Source of the DNA: Phymatolithon calcareum
Lineage: Eukaryota; Rhodophyta; Florideophyceae; Hapalidiales
NCBI GenBank assembly: GCA_977006965.1
Contig: OZ345364.1
Location: forward strand, 1,426,001 to 1,490,000
DNA length: 64,000 bases
Direction: 5' to 3'
Below, piece after piece: positions 41,822 to 51,862 of this stretch. Under the pieces are notes generated by a model, which worked only from the letters and a program-made list of their open reading frames with translations, did no database searches and had not been told where the DNA came from. A program made the translations under genes and the position numbers. Position 1 is the stretch's first letter; the number at the start of each line of letters is the position of its first letter.

Positions 41822-42076
41822 TCTAGACACGCAATGCTGCACGAGTGTAATAAGGGACACTACACTCTCAGGGATAACATAACGACCAAATGCGAGTATA
41901 AGTCTAGTGTCAGTTAGTGTTCGCCCTCTTTTTACAGGGTGTGCATTTCTCGCCCCTTCTCTACTTAAGCGGCGATCCTAATCGCATCTTAGACTGGAGC
42001 ATCTCACCATCGCACGGAGAGAGACCACTCCATTTCAGGATAAACACAACCTTACCTTATCACTCCCAGTGATACA
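41822..42076 (+). repeat. G3 5' LTR (255 bp)
   Basis: It shares with 55506-55762 'agacacgcaatgctgcacga', 'ctctcagggataacataacg', 'agtctagtgtcagttagtg' and 'ccttatcactcccagtgat'. The start is mutated (TC for TG). Confidence 0.8.
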
Positions 42077-42365
42077 GAAATTTCTTTCCTGCAGGAGAAG
42101 GCCTGAGTGTTAAGACGAAGATTGTTCAAGTTTGACTTGAAAGTGGATGACCATCGAACCATGGGAAGTGGAAGTGTTTCGTCGGCGCAACCTACAGTCG
42201 ATCCTCGATTTTTGCATAGGTAATGTGAGCTACCCTGATATTCAAAATCGAGGGTATTCAAGTATCGAATTCGTGTCAAAACGAAATTAAAAACATTACA
42301 GCTCAAGATTACAGTAAATGTCAACTGTGAAGAAAATCTACTGTACTTTCTCTTGCGTAACATGA

Positions 42366-44075
42366 GATTGGGGCACCTCGAACGCCCGCTCCTTGCGTCT
42401 AAATCATGGCCAAAAGGCTCAACTTGTTGCAGAACACGCTCGACGGTGCCGTGAAGGGCTTTCGACATCTCAAAAGGAAATCGCTGAATGGGCATTGCGA
42501 AAATTTCAGCTATCAGCTCTCCCAAGCCAGTCAACAATGTCAAGGATACTGGCATCTGGAAATCGTGAGCTATGGATGAGCAAGTCAGATCAGAAAAGCA
42601 AAAGAACGGCTAAACATCCTGCGTTGGAACTTGCGCTCGCATCGTGGATACGAGCTCAGCAAGCGGAAAACATTTGCGTAAACGGGGAAGTCATCAAGGA
42701 AAAGGGAAGACGAATTTTAACAGAAATCAACAACCGTCTACCAGAAAAGGAGAGAGTTGAGCTTAAATTCTCTAATGGCTGGCTTTGCAAATTCCAGAAG
42801 CGACACAAACTGAAGTGTTTTCAGCTTCATGGAGAATCTGCTGATGCCGACGAAAAAGCCATAGCTGAAGGCTTGCCTGGTCTGCAAGAGAAGATCACAA
42901 CTTACGCGCTGAAAGACATTTGGAACACAGACGAAACTGGACTCTTTTACCGATCGGCGCCGGATTCAACCATTGCGCATGAGCAAATGAGCGGACGGAA
43001 GAAGGATAAAGTTCGTCTTACATTTCTAGTGACTTCTAACGCCGATGGAAGCGAAAAATATCCGCTTCTGGTAATCGGGAAATCACGAAAGCCACGGGCT
43101 TTTAAAGAAAAGACCGGCCAAGAGTTGGGTTTCGACTACTACTTTAACAAGAAATCGTGGATGCGAATGGAGATTTTTTTTAACCGGCTGCACAGATTTG
43201 ACACCTACATAGGGAGCACAGCAGGTCGAAAGGCTATTCTGCTTATTGACAATTGCAGTGCTCACGGCACAGCGCAAACGTTACCTACTCGTCGAAACGT
43301 GTACGTTGAATTCCTTCCTGCTAAAACGACGTCTCAATTGCAACCAATAGACGCAGGAATTATTGCGTCTCTGAAGAAGCGATACCGCAAAAAGCAGTAC
43401 ATGCGTGCATTGGATTTCATTGATGCCGGCGTAAAAGACGTGTACAAGATTGACCAACTAGTGGCGATGAGGTGGGCAGAAGCAATCTGGCGCGAAATCC
43501 CGGCTTCAACAATCTACAATTGCTGGAGAAAGACTGGATTACTTGAACAAAACGGCGATCACATACTAAAAGTCGCACCGAGAAGAGAGAAAGAGCAGCA
43601 AAGAGAAGAACAGCGTAGTGCAGTCGAATCGACTTCGCTCGAAGTGGAGGTTGAGAAGAATGCTCCTATGAACCCAATTGATGTCGAAACCCAAGTGACT
43701 TCAGAATTAGAATGTCTCATTTCTCATCTGGCTCCCGAATCAACAAGAATGACAGTGGCGGAACTGCTTCATCCTGAAGGCGAAAATGATTGCATTGAAG
43801 AAGTAACTGTTGCTGGTCTTGTAGACCAGGCACTGGCTGAAGTTAGAGGCGGGGAAAGCGATGGAAGCGATTATCTTGGAAATGAAGATTATTTCGTTGA
43901 AATGCCGAGCATTCTTGAGCAATTGAATGCTCTATCTATAACCAAACGTGTAATGGAGGAGAGTTTTGAGGCTGAACGTCCTCTTTTGCGCGCTCTATCC
44001 CACGCCCAAATACTTCTGCGATGCAAAACGTCCGAGAGTATGAAACAAACTCGAGTATCTGATTACTTCAAGTGA
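42366..44075 (+). CDS. pogo/Tigger-type transposase, nearly complete, start codon lost or spliced
   Basis: The frame is open from 42366 to TGA 44073-44075. Counting from 42393: an N-terminal helix-turn-helix ('LVAEHARRC', 'QKEIAEWALRKF'), a CENP-B-type second HTH ('HPALELALASWIRAQQ', 'NGWLCKFQKRHKLK'), then the catalytic core with D180 ('WNTDETGLFY'), D286 ('LLIDNCSAHG') and D320 ('LQPIDAGII'), a DD33D pattern. The C-terminal region is acidic and ends with 'KQTRVSDYFK', a match to the PCNA-interacting (PIP) box. No ATG precedes the HTH in frame: an ATG at 42362 is one base out of frame, and the first in-frame ATG (codon 49) would remove the first HTH. A single-base change or an unseen intron would explain this. 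Catalytic residues are intact. Confidence 0.85.
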   Translation, partial: DWGTSNARSLRLNHGQKAQLVAEHARRCREGLSTSQKEIAEWALRKFQLSALPSQSTMSRILASGNRELWMSKSDQKSKRTAKHPALELALASWIRAQQAENICVNGEVIKEKGRRILTEINNRLPEKERVELKFSNGWLCKFQKRHKLKCFQLHGESADADEKAIAEGLPGLQEKITTYALKDIWNTDETGLFYRSAPDSTIAHEQMSGRKKDKVRLTFLVTSNADGSEKYPLLVIGKSRKPRAFKEKTGQELGFDYYFNKKSWMRMEIFFNRLHRFDTYIGSTAGRKAILLIDNCSAHGTAQTLPTRRNVYVEFLPAKTTSQLQPIDAGIIASLKKRYRKKQYMRALDFIDAGVKDVYKIDQLVAMRWAEAIWREIPASTIYNCWRKTGLLEQNGDHILKVAPRREKEQQREEQRSAVESTSLEVEVEKNAPMNPIDVETQVTSELECLISHLAPESTRMTVAELLHPEGENDCIEEVTVAGLVDQALAEVRGGESDGSDYLGNEDYFVEMPSILEQLNALSITKRVMEESFEAERPLLRALSHAQILLRCKTSESMKQTRVSDYFK

Positions 44076-44077
44076 AC

Positions 44078-44212
44078 ATGATAAGTAAAGCCGCATTGCG
44101 AGAAACTAAACTTGACGATTTGTTCCGAAATTTATCCTTCGATAGTGCGTTGGAAGACCGAAAAGCTTTTCGGCTAAGAACGTTCTTAGAACAAAACGAA
44201 AACTCTAAATAG
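44078..44212 (+). CDS. Possible small second ORF of the pogo element (44 residues)
   Basis: ATG at 44078, three bases after the transposase stop and in another frame, runs to TAG 44210-44212. It contains 'RETKLDDLF', which resembles a second, imperfect PIP-like motif. It could be a duplicated C-terminal end or chance. Confidence 0.25.
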   Translation: MISKAALRETKLDDLFRNLSFDSALEDRKAFRLRTFLEQNENSK

Positions 44213-44687
44213 AGCTGAAAGAGAACCAGAAACCCATTTTAGAAGGTGAATTGTTTGATAGATGATGACGATGATATTGCTTTATTCCCGTAAGAGGCTA
44301 TCACGTCTAGAATCCTTCGTGCGGTACTACCTTCTTACGTTGGAAGCGCTTGTTGTGGCCGCTTCGATTTCTTTACGTAGAAGATCGGCGGATACTGAGG
44401 CGTTTGTTCTGGGTATGAAGTGTAGCAATATTATGCGGACTGGTCGATTCTCTTCCATGCGTAGTACATGCCTTATTCATGCCCAGATATTTTGCGTAAT
44501 TGCTTAGCCAAAAGGCCTGACATAATTCGAGAGATGGGAGACTTAAATGGATCTAAAGACGTCGAGTGCCCTCGATAAGTGTGGCAGCCAGATGATCGGC
44601 CAAGATTTTCATCAGGAATATCTTCAGCAATATCAATAACGTGGGAAGAATCAGCCGCAATGTGCACGTGAGGACCAGGTATCGGAG
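44213..44687 (+). other. pogo 3' region up to the LINE insertion
   Basis: No gene seen. The last 11 bases (44677-44687, aggtatcggag) are the left copy of the LINE target-site duplication. Confidence 0.6.
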
Positions 44688-44832
44688 TAGCGTAAGATTA
44701 CAGGACGATCCCCGATCGGTCCAGAAAGTGTGGAAGGCGAAAAGCGCGGCAGAAGGCAAGGCAATTGCAAGGGAACCGCAAGAGCCGTGATAAGCAGAAC
44801 GAGGCGTGCGGAAGCGTGTATTTTGACCTCGA

Positions 44833-47064
44833 ATGGAGACCGACGAGGCGGGAGACGACCAAGGAGGAACTTGGATTAACTACCGACGCAAAAATCGGCC
44901 CAGACGAAATTCGACGCCGGGACAAAAAATAATGAAATCAAGCATAATTACTCGAAATATGAAACAAAGAGCAGAGGCCCCAAAAGCCCAGCCCTCGGCC
45001 GCCACCCTCGCGAGGCGTGCTCGTAGGACAACACGGGCAACACCGACGTCCCTCACACATGGAGAAGCTGACAGCGAAACCGACCTGAAGAATATAACCT
45101 CCTGCGTAGCACCCGTGCTACCCCCAAAGGAGACGATCAAAAAGGAACTAATAACCCAGAACGAAGACTCTATCGACGTGACGCCAAAAGAAGGAAACAA
45201 AGATAACATGAACAAAATGGAGCCTCACTTGGCAGTCGAACCCACCACCGTGACCCCCGAGAACCTCCCGAACAAGAAGCTTCCGACCCCCCACTTGGTA
45301 CCCGAAATCGAAAACTGCGACGACGAAGCCGACTCTCCAGTGAGAAAGAAGAGCAAGAAACACCCCTCGACAGACCTGCGTGGAAAACAGTCACCGACGA
45401 GAGAGGACGACGAAGCCATATCGAGACACCCAGGACGACATACAATGGAGCCCAAAATTCCCCTTTCTCTGCCGATCGGTAACAAGAATAATGCCCACAT
45501 CTCCGAATGGAAGTCGAGATTCATCAGTGCTCGAAAGAATGTCCGTTGCCCCAAATGCAATACTCCGGACGCTTTGACACTACAAGGCCAAAGCCGATGC
45601 GGCGCGGTACGAGCCCAATGTCGTGACTGCAATGCTTTCTGCGGCGGGCCCGTCATGCGCCTGGCTATTGAGCTGGCGGAAACAAGGATGGGAAACATTG
45701 ACGGCACTGGCAGCAAGAGCGATACACCGAATCAAGCCTCCAAGATGCAAAGCACAGAAAGGGCCAAGATGGAAGCACTGACAAACGCGGTCACGCAACT
45801 CACACAAACCGTATCCCTTTTGCAAGCCGAGGTCCGCACTCTAATGCGCAAAGGGGAGTCGGAACAGCGGTCACCGAAACTAGACGTACACAGCGACTTT
45901 TTCAACGTAAACCACCAAGAATACCAAGACCATCAGTCGACCGCACCTGCTGCAAACACGAAACCATCTGCCACACCAAACGCGCGTGCACCAAATGGGC
46001 CCGCCATGCCGGTACTGCATGCCCAGCCTGCTCTAACAGCCTGCACGCCAGTTCACACCCGACCCAGCCCGGCGCACCGACTGCCACCGCCCTCGCTACC
46101 TGCCCGAAACGCAGTTCCTGTCCTGCCTCCCCCGAAATTGTTGGCTGAGGCGGATTGCCACAACGCTAGACACCCGGACACAAGCTCGGGAACGGGCGCA
46201 GATGTCGATATTCTTAGGAATAGACACGGAAACCGAAGAACTTACGCCGAAATTGCAGCCTCGCACAGTCCCTCGTACCGTATGTTCCCGGAACAAGAAC
46301 AAAGAAAAATTGCCGGACTCGAAAGAATGGTGAAGAGAACAATTCGCCCACCGCGCATCCCACCAAAGGTGATAACCTTGTACTTCCGCGGAATTATTAG
46401 AAACAGAAACGACCCAGATCAGCTCAAAAGACTTTACAACGGACTCACGGAAGCGCTGCCGCAAAGGGCTGTACTAGGACTATCCTTCATCGGAGGGGCA
46501 ATCCTAGAGGTGCTAATGGACGAGCCGCTCGTCCATCGCACCGTTGCCACCCTGCGTGCTGCGCGCCTCTCATACGATCCAAAATTCAGTATATGGAGTG
46601 ACACTGTGTCGAAACGGAGAAACGTGCTTGGCAAGGAACGCACAACAAGCAATTTACGCGCCATCCGCTCGAGAATGCGAATCTGTGCCGCAGGAACAGC
46701 CGACTTCCACACAAGGAAGTGGTACCGAGAGAATTTCAAACTAGCGGACGAAGCGCTAACGATAATGGAAACTGAAAGCGTAAAAACCTGCGACGAAAAT
46801 CAGAACCATGATGATCACGATCGCTCTCCATACGAAGGACCAGGTGAACAAGGCGATGACATAGAGGACGACCTAGGTCAAAATCCTCAATCAGCTGAGG
46901 GCCCAAGCAACGAGCGAATGGCGGGAGACAGAGACTATAAAGAAGAGGACGCACATGCCGCCTCGGACGTTGTAGCACAAGATTCAGAATCTCCCGGAAG
47001 CGAAAACACTAAAACAGTCATGACGGCATCGCAAAAAACACCGTCCTCTTGTGCTACGCAATGA
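44833..47064 (+). CDS. LINE ORF1 protein with a zinc-ribbon-like domain
   Basis: 743 residues. A basic, low-complexity N-terminal third is followed by a Cys cluster at residues 239-270 ('CPKC', then C256, then 'CRDCNAFC'), which looks like a zinc ribbon. Next come a predicted coiled coil (about 308-345, 'LTNAVTQLTQTVSLLQAEVRTL'-type heptads), a proline-rich segment (about 370-450) and a conserved-looking globular part near 495-640 ('PKVITLYFRGI' to 'KWYRENFKL'). The C-terminal tail is acidic. It probably binds LINE RNA and assembles with ORF2. I do not recognise the CCHC knuckles common in other LINE ORF1 proteins. The stop TGA (47062-47064) overlaps the ORF2 ATG. Confidence 0.8.
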   Translation: METDEAGDDQGGTWINYRRKNRPRRNSTPGQKIMKSSIITRNMKQRAEAPKAQPSAATLARRARRTTRATPTSLTHGEADSETDLKNITSCVAPVLPPKETIKKELITQNEDSIDVTPKEGNKDNMNKMEPHLAVEPTTVTPENLPNKKLPTPHLVPEIENCDDEADSPVRKKSKKHPSTDLRGKQSPTREDDEAISRHPGRHTMEPKIPLSLPIGNKNNAHISEWKSRFISARKNVRCPKCNTPDALTLQGQSRCGAVRAQCRDCNAFCGGPVMRLAIELAETRMGNIDGTGSKSDTPNQASKMQSTERAKMEALTNAVTQLTQTVSLLQAEVRTLMRKGESEQRSPKLDVHSDFFNVNHQEYQDHQSTAPAANTKPSATPNARAPNGPAMPVLHAQPALTACTPVHTRPSPAHRLPPPSLPARNAVPVLPPPKLLAEADCHNARHPDTSSGTGADVDILRNRHGNRRTYAEIAASHSPSYRMFPEQEQRKIAGLERMVKRTIRPPRIPPKVITLYFRGIIRNRNDPDQLKRLYNGLTEALPQRAVLGLSFIGGAILEVLMDEPLVHRTVATLRAARLSYDPKFSIWSDTVSKRRNVLGKERTTSNLRAIRSRMRICAAGTADFHTRKWYRENFKLADEALTIMETESVKTCDENQNHDDHDRSPYEGPGEQGDDIEDDLGQNPQSAEGPSNERMAGDRDYKEEDAHAASDVVAQDSESPGSENTKTVMTASQKTPSSCATQ

Positions 47065-50000
47065 CCCAGAACACGGATCTAAAGATTTGTACATTCAACG
47101 TCGGTGGTTCACCGGAACTACCGCGCATGGTTGAACAATTGCTCCAAGAGCATGCAGTGGACGTACTCGGAATAACCGAGACCTGGCAGAAAGAAGACCA
47201 ATCCCTCAAAGTACCTTACCAACAACTCTCCGCGACTCGCCCGTGCGCCCCTCGGTCCAAACCGAGAGGTGGTGTCGCTCTAATCACGAGAAGAGGAATT
47301 GCTTCCAAAGTCATGTACCGACACGCCACGCCCACCGTTCAACTGCTTATCACAGCAACTGCAGGAATTAATGTAGCGGTGGCCTACATCTCCCCTCTCG
47401 CGACAAAAGCGGAAACTAAACAATGCCTCGATATAGTTCATATGAATTGCAGAGGGAAGTCCATCCTTATGGGAGACTTGAACGCGCGCCATCAACATTG
47501 GGACTCCAAATCGAAAACCAGAGGACGACACCTGGTCCAATGGGCGGCAACCGGCAACTGGCGAATCCGTACAGCAACGGGAGCCACTTTCCGATCCCCC
47601 GTAGGAAACAGCAATATTGACATGTTCTTGACAAAGTCTATGGATGCGTCAAGAGTCGAAACGCCAAATGGGATGTGGGACGGAATAAGAGCTGGACACA
47701 TCCCAGTCACCACGAGGGTAGAGCACACAAAACCAGCCCCCGCATTCGTCGAGTCCTTCGTATCGGCAACAGCGAGAAAGTGCGCAGAGCAGGCCAAGAC
47801 TGCTTCCGAAGCAATGGCAGGCTGGGGACCCGAGATGATGGACAAGCTGAAATCCTGCAAAAATCAAGAGGAACTTGACAAGTGGTACGGACAGTTCCGA
47901 CGCCTGATAACAAAACCTTGGAGTAAAACGCGGAGACGCCCTCCAAGATACAAGTCTTTCTGGACGCGAGCGCTGGACAACAAGGCAAAAGAACGAACGA
48001 AACTATACCGAAAGGCGATGCGAACCAAGAACCCAGATGACATGTCAACTTACCTCAAATTCCGGAACGAAATGCGGGCCGCTGTCCGCAAAGCGAAGAA
48101 ATCTCAGTACGACACGTTCATGGAAGACCTAGACGTCCAATCCCCGCGCAAAGCCACGACCACGCTCAGCAGAATACTGAAACGCAAGAGCAGGAGAGGA
48201 GGCATAAATCGCGCGCTGGGGGCTCCAGTCCACCCATGTTTGTTCACAGCCCACATAGCAAACGTCTGCAGAGCCGATACAGCCTGGAAGCCCAACCTGC
48301 ACCGGTTCGCGGTATCCAAAGCCATCCTCGAAGGAATCAAGGAGGCGCTAATTCGAGCTCCCCGTGAAAAGGCACTAGGACCGGACAAGATCGGAGTCGA
48401 AATGCTACAAGCAAACCCGACAATGAGCGGCGAACCGCTTGGACGCCTATGGCAGTTATGCGGTAGACTACAATGTATGCCGACCGCATGGCGCCGAGCA
48501 ACGCTAATCCCTATTCACAAAAAAGGGCCGGCGCACGTTTCAGGAAACTACAGACCAATTTCGCTATTAAGCCAAGTCAGGAAAATCATAGATGCGGCGA
48601 TGGACTCTGCTATACGTCAACGGTACAAATTCCACCGATTCCAATTGGGCTTCCAGAAGAATAAGGGTACTGAACTCGCGATCCTGAGGTCAACTAGCAC
48701 AATGAGGAGAGGTCACCGCTTCGTCGCTGTCTTGGACCTATCGTCTGCTTACGACCGAGTCCCGCGCAACATAGTTATGCGCCGAGTCCAGCAATGCCTA
48801 CCCCCGGATATCGCCGAGATGATCAAATACCTCCTGAAACCGTCATGGGTCTGTACTGCGGGCGACGAAGAGAAGACATGGCTTCTGATCGACCGCGGAG
48901 TTCCCCAGGGCTCCCCGCTAAGCCCATGCCTCTATAACATGTTCATGGACACATTTGCCGAGATGATCCAGAAGGCACTCCGGCATATGTCAAAGTACCC
49001 CGCGATCCTGTTTGCCGACGACGTCCAACTGCAAGCGATAAACTCCGACGGAATGCAATGGCTCCTCGATACAGCGACACGATGGGCCAGGGAGAACGGT
49101 ATGACGTGGAACACGAAGAAGGGAAAAAGCGAAGTCCTCATCTACCCCGGTTTATTCAAGCGAAAATTCCAGCTAGCAGGGGCCGAACTCCATGAAACAA
49201 GACGGCTGGAATACCTAGGTACGACCGTTGACAACAAGGGTGTCACCGAACACGCCACGTTGAAACGAATTTCAAAAGCGAAGGGAATTATCCTGGGTCT
49301 TCGAGATATTGGAATGAATGCCAAGGGACTACACACAATGAAGAACATAACGATCTACAAGACCCTCGTGCAATGTCGATGGGAGTACGCCTTGCACCTC
49401 ACCCCGTGGACGAGATCTGTCCAAGTTCAAATCAACCAGGCCGAAGGTTTGTTCTACTCCGTCATACTAGGACGCTTTGCACTCCGTCTCCAAAACCGAA
49501 TGAGGTCACTCTGCAAAATCACACCCCCGGAAATCAGAAGGACACAGCTGGGCGAACATTTTGCTGCGCGACTACTGAAGGAAAAACTTGAAATCGAGAA
49601 AAAGCCAAATTACGAAGGCAAAGCCGAAGACCTTCGCTACGCAGAAAGGGATATTTCCTACATGAAACATCACGATCTGTTCAGCGAGCAGATCGACCGC
49701 GCGGAACAAGAGAAGGTGACGCCCAAGGAAGAGAAACTGCGTCTTAGCGAAGCCTGGGGCCGAACAGAGGAAGGATTGAAACGAAAAATCCCGGTGGACA
49801 GGAAAGAGCGCGCCACCCCGACTGTGTTAATCAAATCGCGAAAGCACAGAATGTTGGCAGTGAAATGGTACGTCGGACGCTTCCCTCCACGGAAACCCTC
49901 TTCCTATGTGGAACAATTCGGCGAGGTTGCTGGGAAGAGCCTTGAGACCCTGCAGTGCAATCTCACACGACCGCAACTCAACGGAGAGACTGAGGGCGCG

Positions 50001-50066
50001 ACAATGCAGGCGATGGACAGACTATTAGAATTAGAGAAAATAATGACGGAAGAAATGATAGTGTGA
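47061..50066 (+). CDS. LINE ORF2: AP-type endonuclease and reverse transcriptase
   Basis: 1001 residues from ATG 47061, which overlaps the ORF1 stop as ATGA. The N-terminal ~230 residues are an exonuclease-endonuclease-phosphatase domain: 'CTFNVGG', 'DVLGITETWQ' (catalytic Glu), 'ILMGDLNARHQHW', and 'AGHIPVTTRV' in place of the usual SDH box. RT spans about 410-690 with 'NYRPISLLSQVRKIID', 'VAVLDLSSAYDRVPR', 'RGVPQGSPLSPCLYNMFMD' and FADD at 651-654. The C-terminal ~310 residues contain 'RFALRLQNRMRSL' and a basic region, with no RNase H seen. It nicks the target and reverse transcribes the LINE RNA in place. Confidence 0.92.
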   Translation: MTQNTDLKICTFNVGGSPELPRMVEQLLQEHAVDVLGITETWQKEDQSLKVPYQQLSATRPCAPRSKPRGGVALITRRGIASKVMYRHATPTVQLLITATAGINVAVAYISPLATKAETKQCLDIVHMNCRGKSILMGDLNARHQHWDSKSKTRGRHLVQWAATGNWRIRTATGATFRSPVGNSNIDMFLTKSMDASRVETPNGMWDGIRAGHIPVTTRVEHTKPAPAFVESFVSATARKCAEQAKTASEAMAGWGPEMMDKLKSCKNQEELDKWYGQFRRLITKPWSKTRRRPPRYKSFWTRALDNKAKERTKLYRKAMRTKNPDDMSTYLKFRNEMRAAVRKAKKSQYDTFMEDLDVQSPRKATTTLSRILKRKSRRGGINRALGAPVHPCLFTAHIANVCRADTAWKPNLHRFAVSKAILEGIKEALIRAPREKALGPDKIGVEMLQANPTMSGEPLGRLWQLCGRLQCMPTAWRRATLIPIHKKGPAHVSGNYRPISLLSQVRKIIDAAMDSAIRQRYKFHRFQLGFQKNKGTELAILRSTSTMRRGHRFVAVLDLSSAYDRVPRNIVMRRVQQCLPPDIAEMIKYLLKPSWVCTAGDEEKTWLLIDRGVPQGSPLSPCLYNMFMDTFAEMIQKALRHMSKYPAILFADDVQLQAINSDGMQWLLDTATRWARENGMTWNTKKGKSEVLIYPGLFKRKFQLAGAELHETRRLEYLGTTVDNKGVTEHATLKRISKAKGIILGLRDIGMNAKGLHTMKNITIYKTLVQCRWEYALHLTPWTRSVQVQINQAEGLFYSVILGRFALRLQNRMRSLCKITPPEIRRTQLGEHFAARLLKEKLEIEKKPNYEGKAEDLRYAERDISYMKHHDLFSEQIDRAEQEKVTPKEEKLRLSEAWGRTEEGLKRKIPVDRKERATPTVLIKSRKHRMLAVKWYVGRFPPRKPSSYVEQFGEVAGKSLETLQCNLTRPQLNGETEGATMQAMDRLLELEKIMTEEMIV

Positions 50067-50175
50067 TGCGATATTTTTAGACAATGCGAAAGTAGCACAA
50101 GGGAAGCTGCTCTGGTGTCGGCGACTCTGGCGTTGAGGGCTTCTAAAATAAAAACTTACAATTTCCCCCCCCCCC
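50067..50175 (+). other. LINE 3' UTR with oligo(C) end
   Basis: The tail 'ggcgttgagggcttctaaaa' leads into 'taaaaacttacaattt' and C11 (50165-50175). The same end, with 4-6 C, is seen in the truncated copies. There is no poly(A) tail. Confidence 0.85.
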
Positions 50176-50186
50176 AGGTATCGGAG

Positions 50187-51860
50187 AAAGTGTGTCGGAG
50201 GTGGACGTGCTCTTCAATTTACCGACTCTGCAACTGACAAAAATGTGCCCGTGTTGCGGCAAGAACGCCGGTTCAATGCCAACATGGAGCAGAAGCAGAG
50301 AACAGTTATCTATGCTGGTGGGTAAATTCGAGCCAAGCTGCATAGAGATGGTTTAGTTTAATTCCTCGTACTCTACGTGTGGTTAACCAGTTCACTATTA
50401 AAGCACATCTTGATTCGAGTTTCGTTGTTTCTGCACGATCAAAACTTCTACTTCCAAGCGACGGCAAGAAACGCGGTCTATGACTTGTAGGTGAGCGACT
50501 TGTTTTTGGATATGTTCCAAATGAAAGTTTTGCAGCCGTCGCTGGTATCATCGACGATTTTGTCCGAGCTAGGGGCGCATGGAATGGCTTGAATGTCGCT
50601 GGACGACGTTCTGTGCGATGCTCAAGGCGGGCGACGGGTGAAGAGGGCACGCGGAAGTCAAGGTTGATGATCTGAGACGACTCAATTGCGAGAGGGGTAT
50701 CCAGTTAGAGTACACATTCGAATTGATTCACATCGACAATTAGTGGGTGATTTTACGTTGACACGCTGCTATTCGCGGCGATATTTGGCGAGATTGCGCA
50801 GCCCCACGAAAGCGTCTCTGGCTTTTAGCTGTGCTTTGTATGTGACTATCGCGCGAATGGTCGGGTCTATAACGTCGGACGAATTCGCGATGGTGCGCTC
50901 CAGTGCCATGCAATATTGCGCATGCCCTTGATTGCCGTAGGAAAGAAGGTTCTCGCGTGTCGCGGGACCATAATCAGTTCGACGAAAGGCTTAGCCGAGC
51001 AATCACGAATTGCAGTAAGCACGCAGTCGAGCGCCGAGCGCTACTCGGCGCAGACGGATCCGAAGAGCAAGCAGATTTCCACGCGAAGCTCAGTTGAGCG
51101 TAGAGCCAGGTGTGGAAATAGTGAAGCACATGTCGGACGCGCTGGAAACGGTGAGAATGCACAAAGAGTTGATGGGCGCCAGCGCAAGCACGCTGACGCG
51201 TCGACGTCAAAACAGGAGGCAGAGCTGTAGCAGTTCTTAGAACTCCGAAAAACACTGTTAGAGGCGAGGGCACTTGATTTATGAATGCCGTAGCGATGCC
51301 GAGCACGAGCAAGACGAAGCCACTCGTGAAGAATTTCTCGTTGCCGCGGATGCAAATGGAGATACAAACCCGTTCAGTGCGACTAAGAGACACGCGCGCG
51401 TACGATGGTGACGCGCACGTTGTTTAGCACGCACCTGATAATCGGCTCGCTTTTATTGTCCAGCTCTTGTAGCCGCAGTAACTTGACTATGACTCCAGTG
51501 ACGGCAGTCGCACATATCGGGAATCCAGCCGATATTCGTAGTCGGAACATCGTCATTGAACGTGCACGAGCGTTTCCCGGCTGTGCTGTACATCGCAGTT
51601 GTGACGTACTCCAAGCTGCCCACGGGCCTTCTCTTACCGTAGAAAATCCCCCATGGTGGACATTGAATACAGGAGGCCTAAAATTAATCAAAAAATAGCC
51701 TTTCGGTTTGAAGCTCTCAGTTCAAATATTCTATATTCGAGTATTCAGTAATCCTTTATTTTCTTTAAAATTAAGGCGAAACCGACTCCGGACAAGCATT
51801 CTGTATTCAAAAAATCGAGGATATTCGAAAATCGGAGATGCAAAAATCGAGGATCGACTG
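50187..51860 (+). other. pogo distal region
   Basis: No intact gene. 51470-51860 is the conserved right end, also present in the MITE at 36635-37073. 50190-51470 has only short frames on both strands. Confidence 0.6.
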
Positions 51861-51862
51861 TA

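Larger units (their letters stand above)
44688..50175 (+). mobile_element. Full-length two-ORF LINE, 5488 bp
   Basis: It is flanked by an 11-bp target duplication aggtatcggag (44677-44687 and 50176-50186; 13 bp if two shared C are counted). It has a short 5' UTR (44688-44832), ORF1, ORF2 and a ~100-bp 3' UTR ending 'aaaataaaaacttacaattt' plus eleven C. ORF1 and ORF2 are intact. 3' pieces of the same or sister families occur at 3491, 3682, 5082, 39150, 56260 and 57058. The target is the 3' region of the pogo element. Confidence 0.92.
42195..51860 (+). mobile_element. pogo/Tigger DNA transposon, interrupted by a LINE
   Basis: Perfect 23-bp terminal inverted repeats (start CAGTCGATCCTCGATTTTTG) and TA target duplications (42193-42194 and 51861-51862) define it. 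Without the LINE (44688-50175, plus one copy of its target duplication) it is about 4.2 kb. It contains a nearly complete DDD transposase. The ends are shared with the MITE at 36635-37073. Confidence 0.85.

Noticed and set aside
44880-46978. Minus-strand frames of 80-163 residues under LINE ORF1
   Set aside because: Antisense shadows of an intact 743-residue ORF with clear structure.
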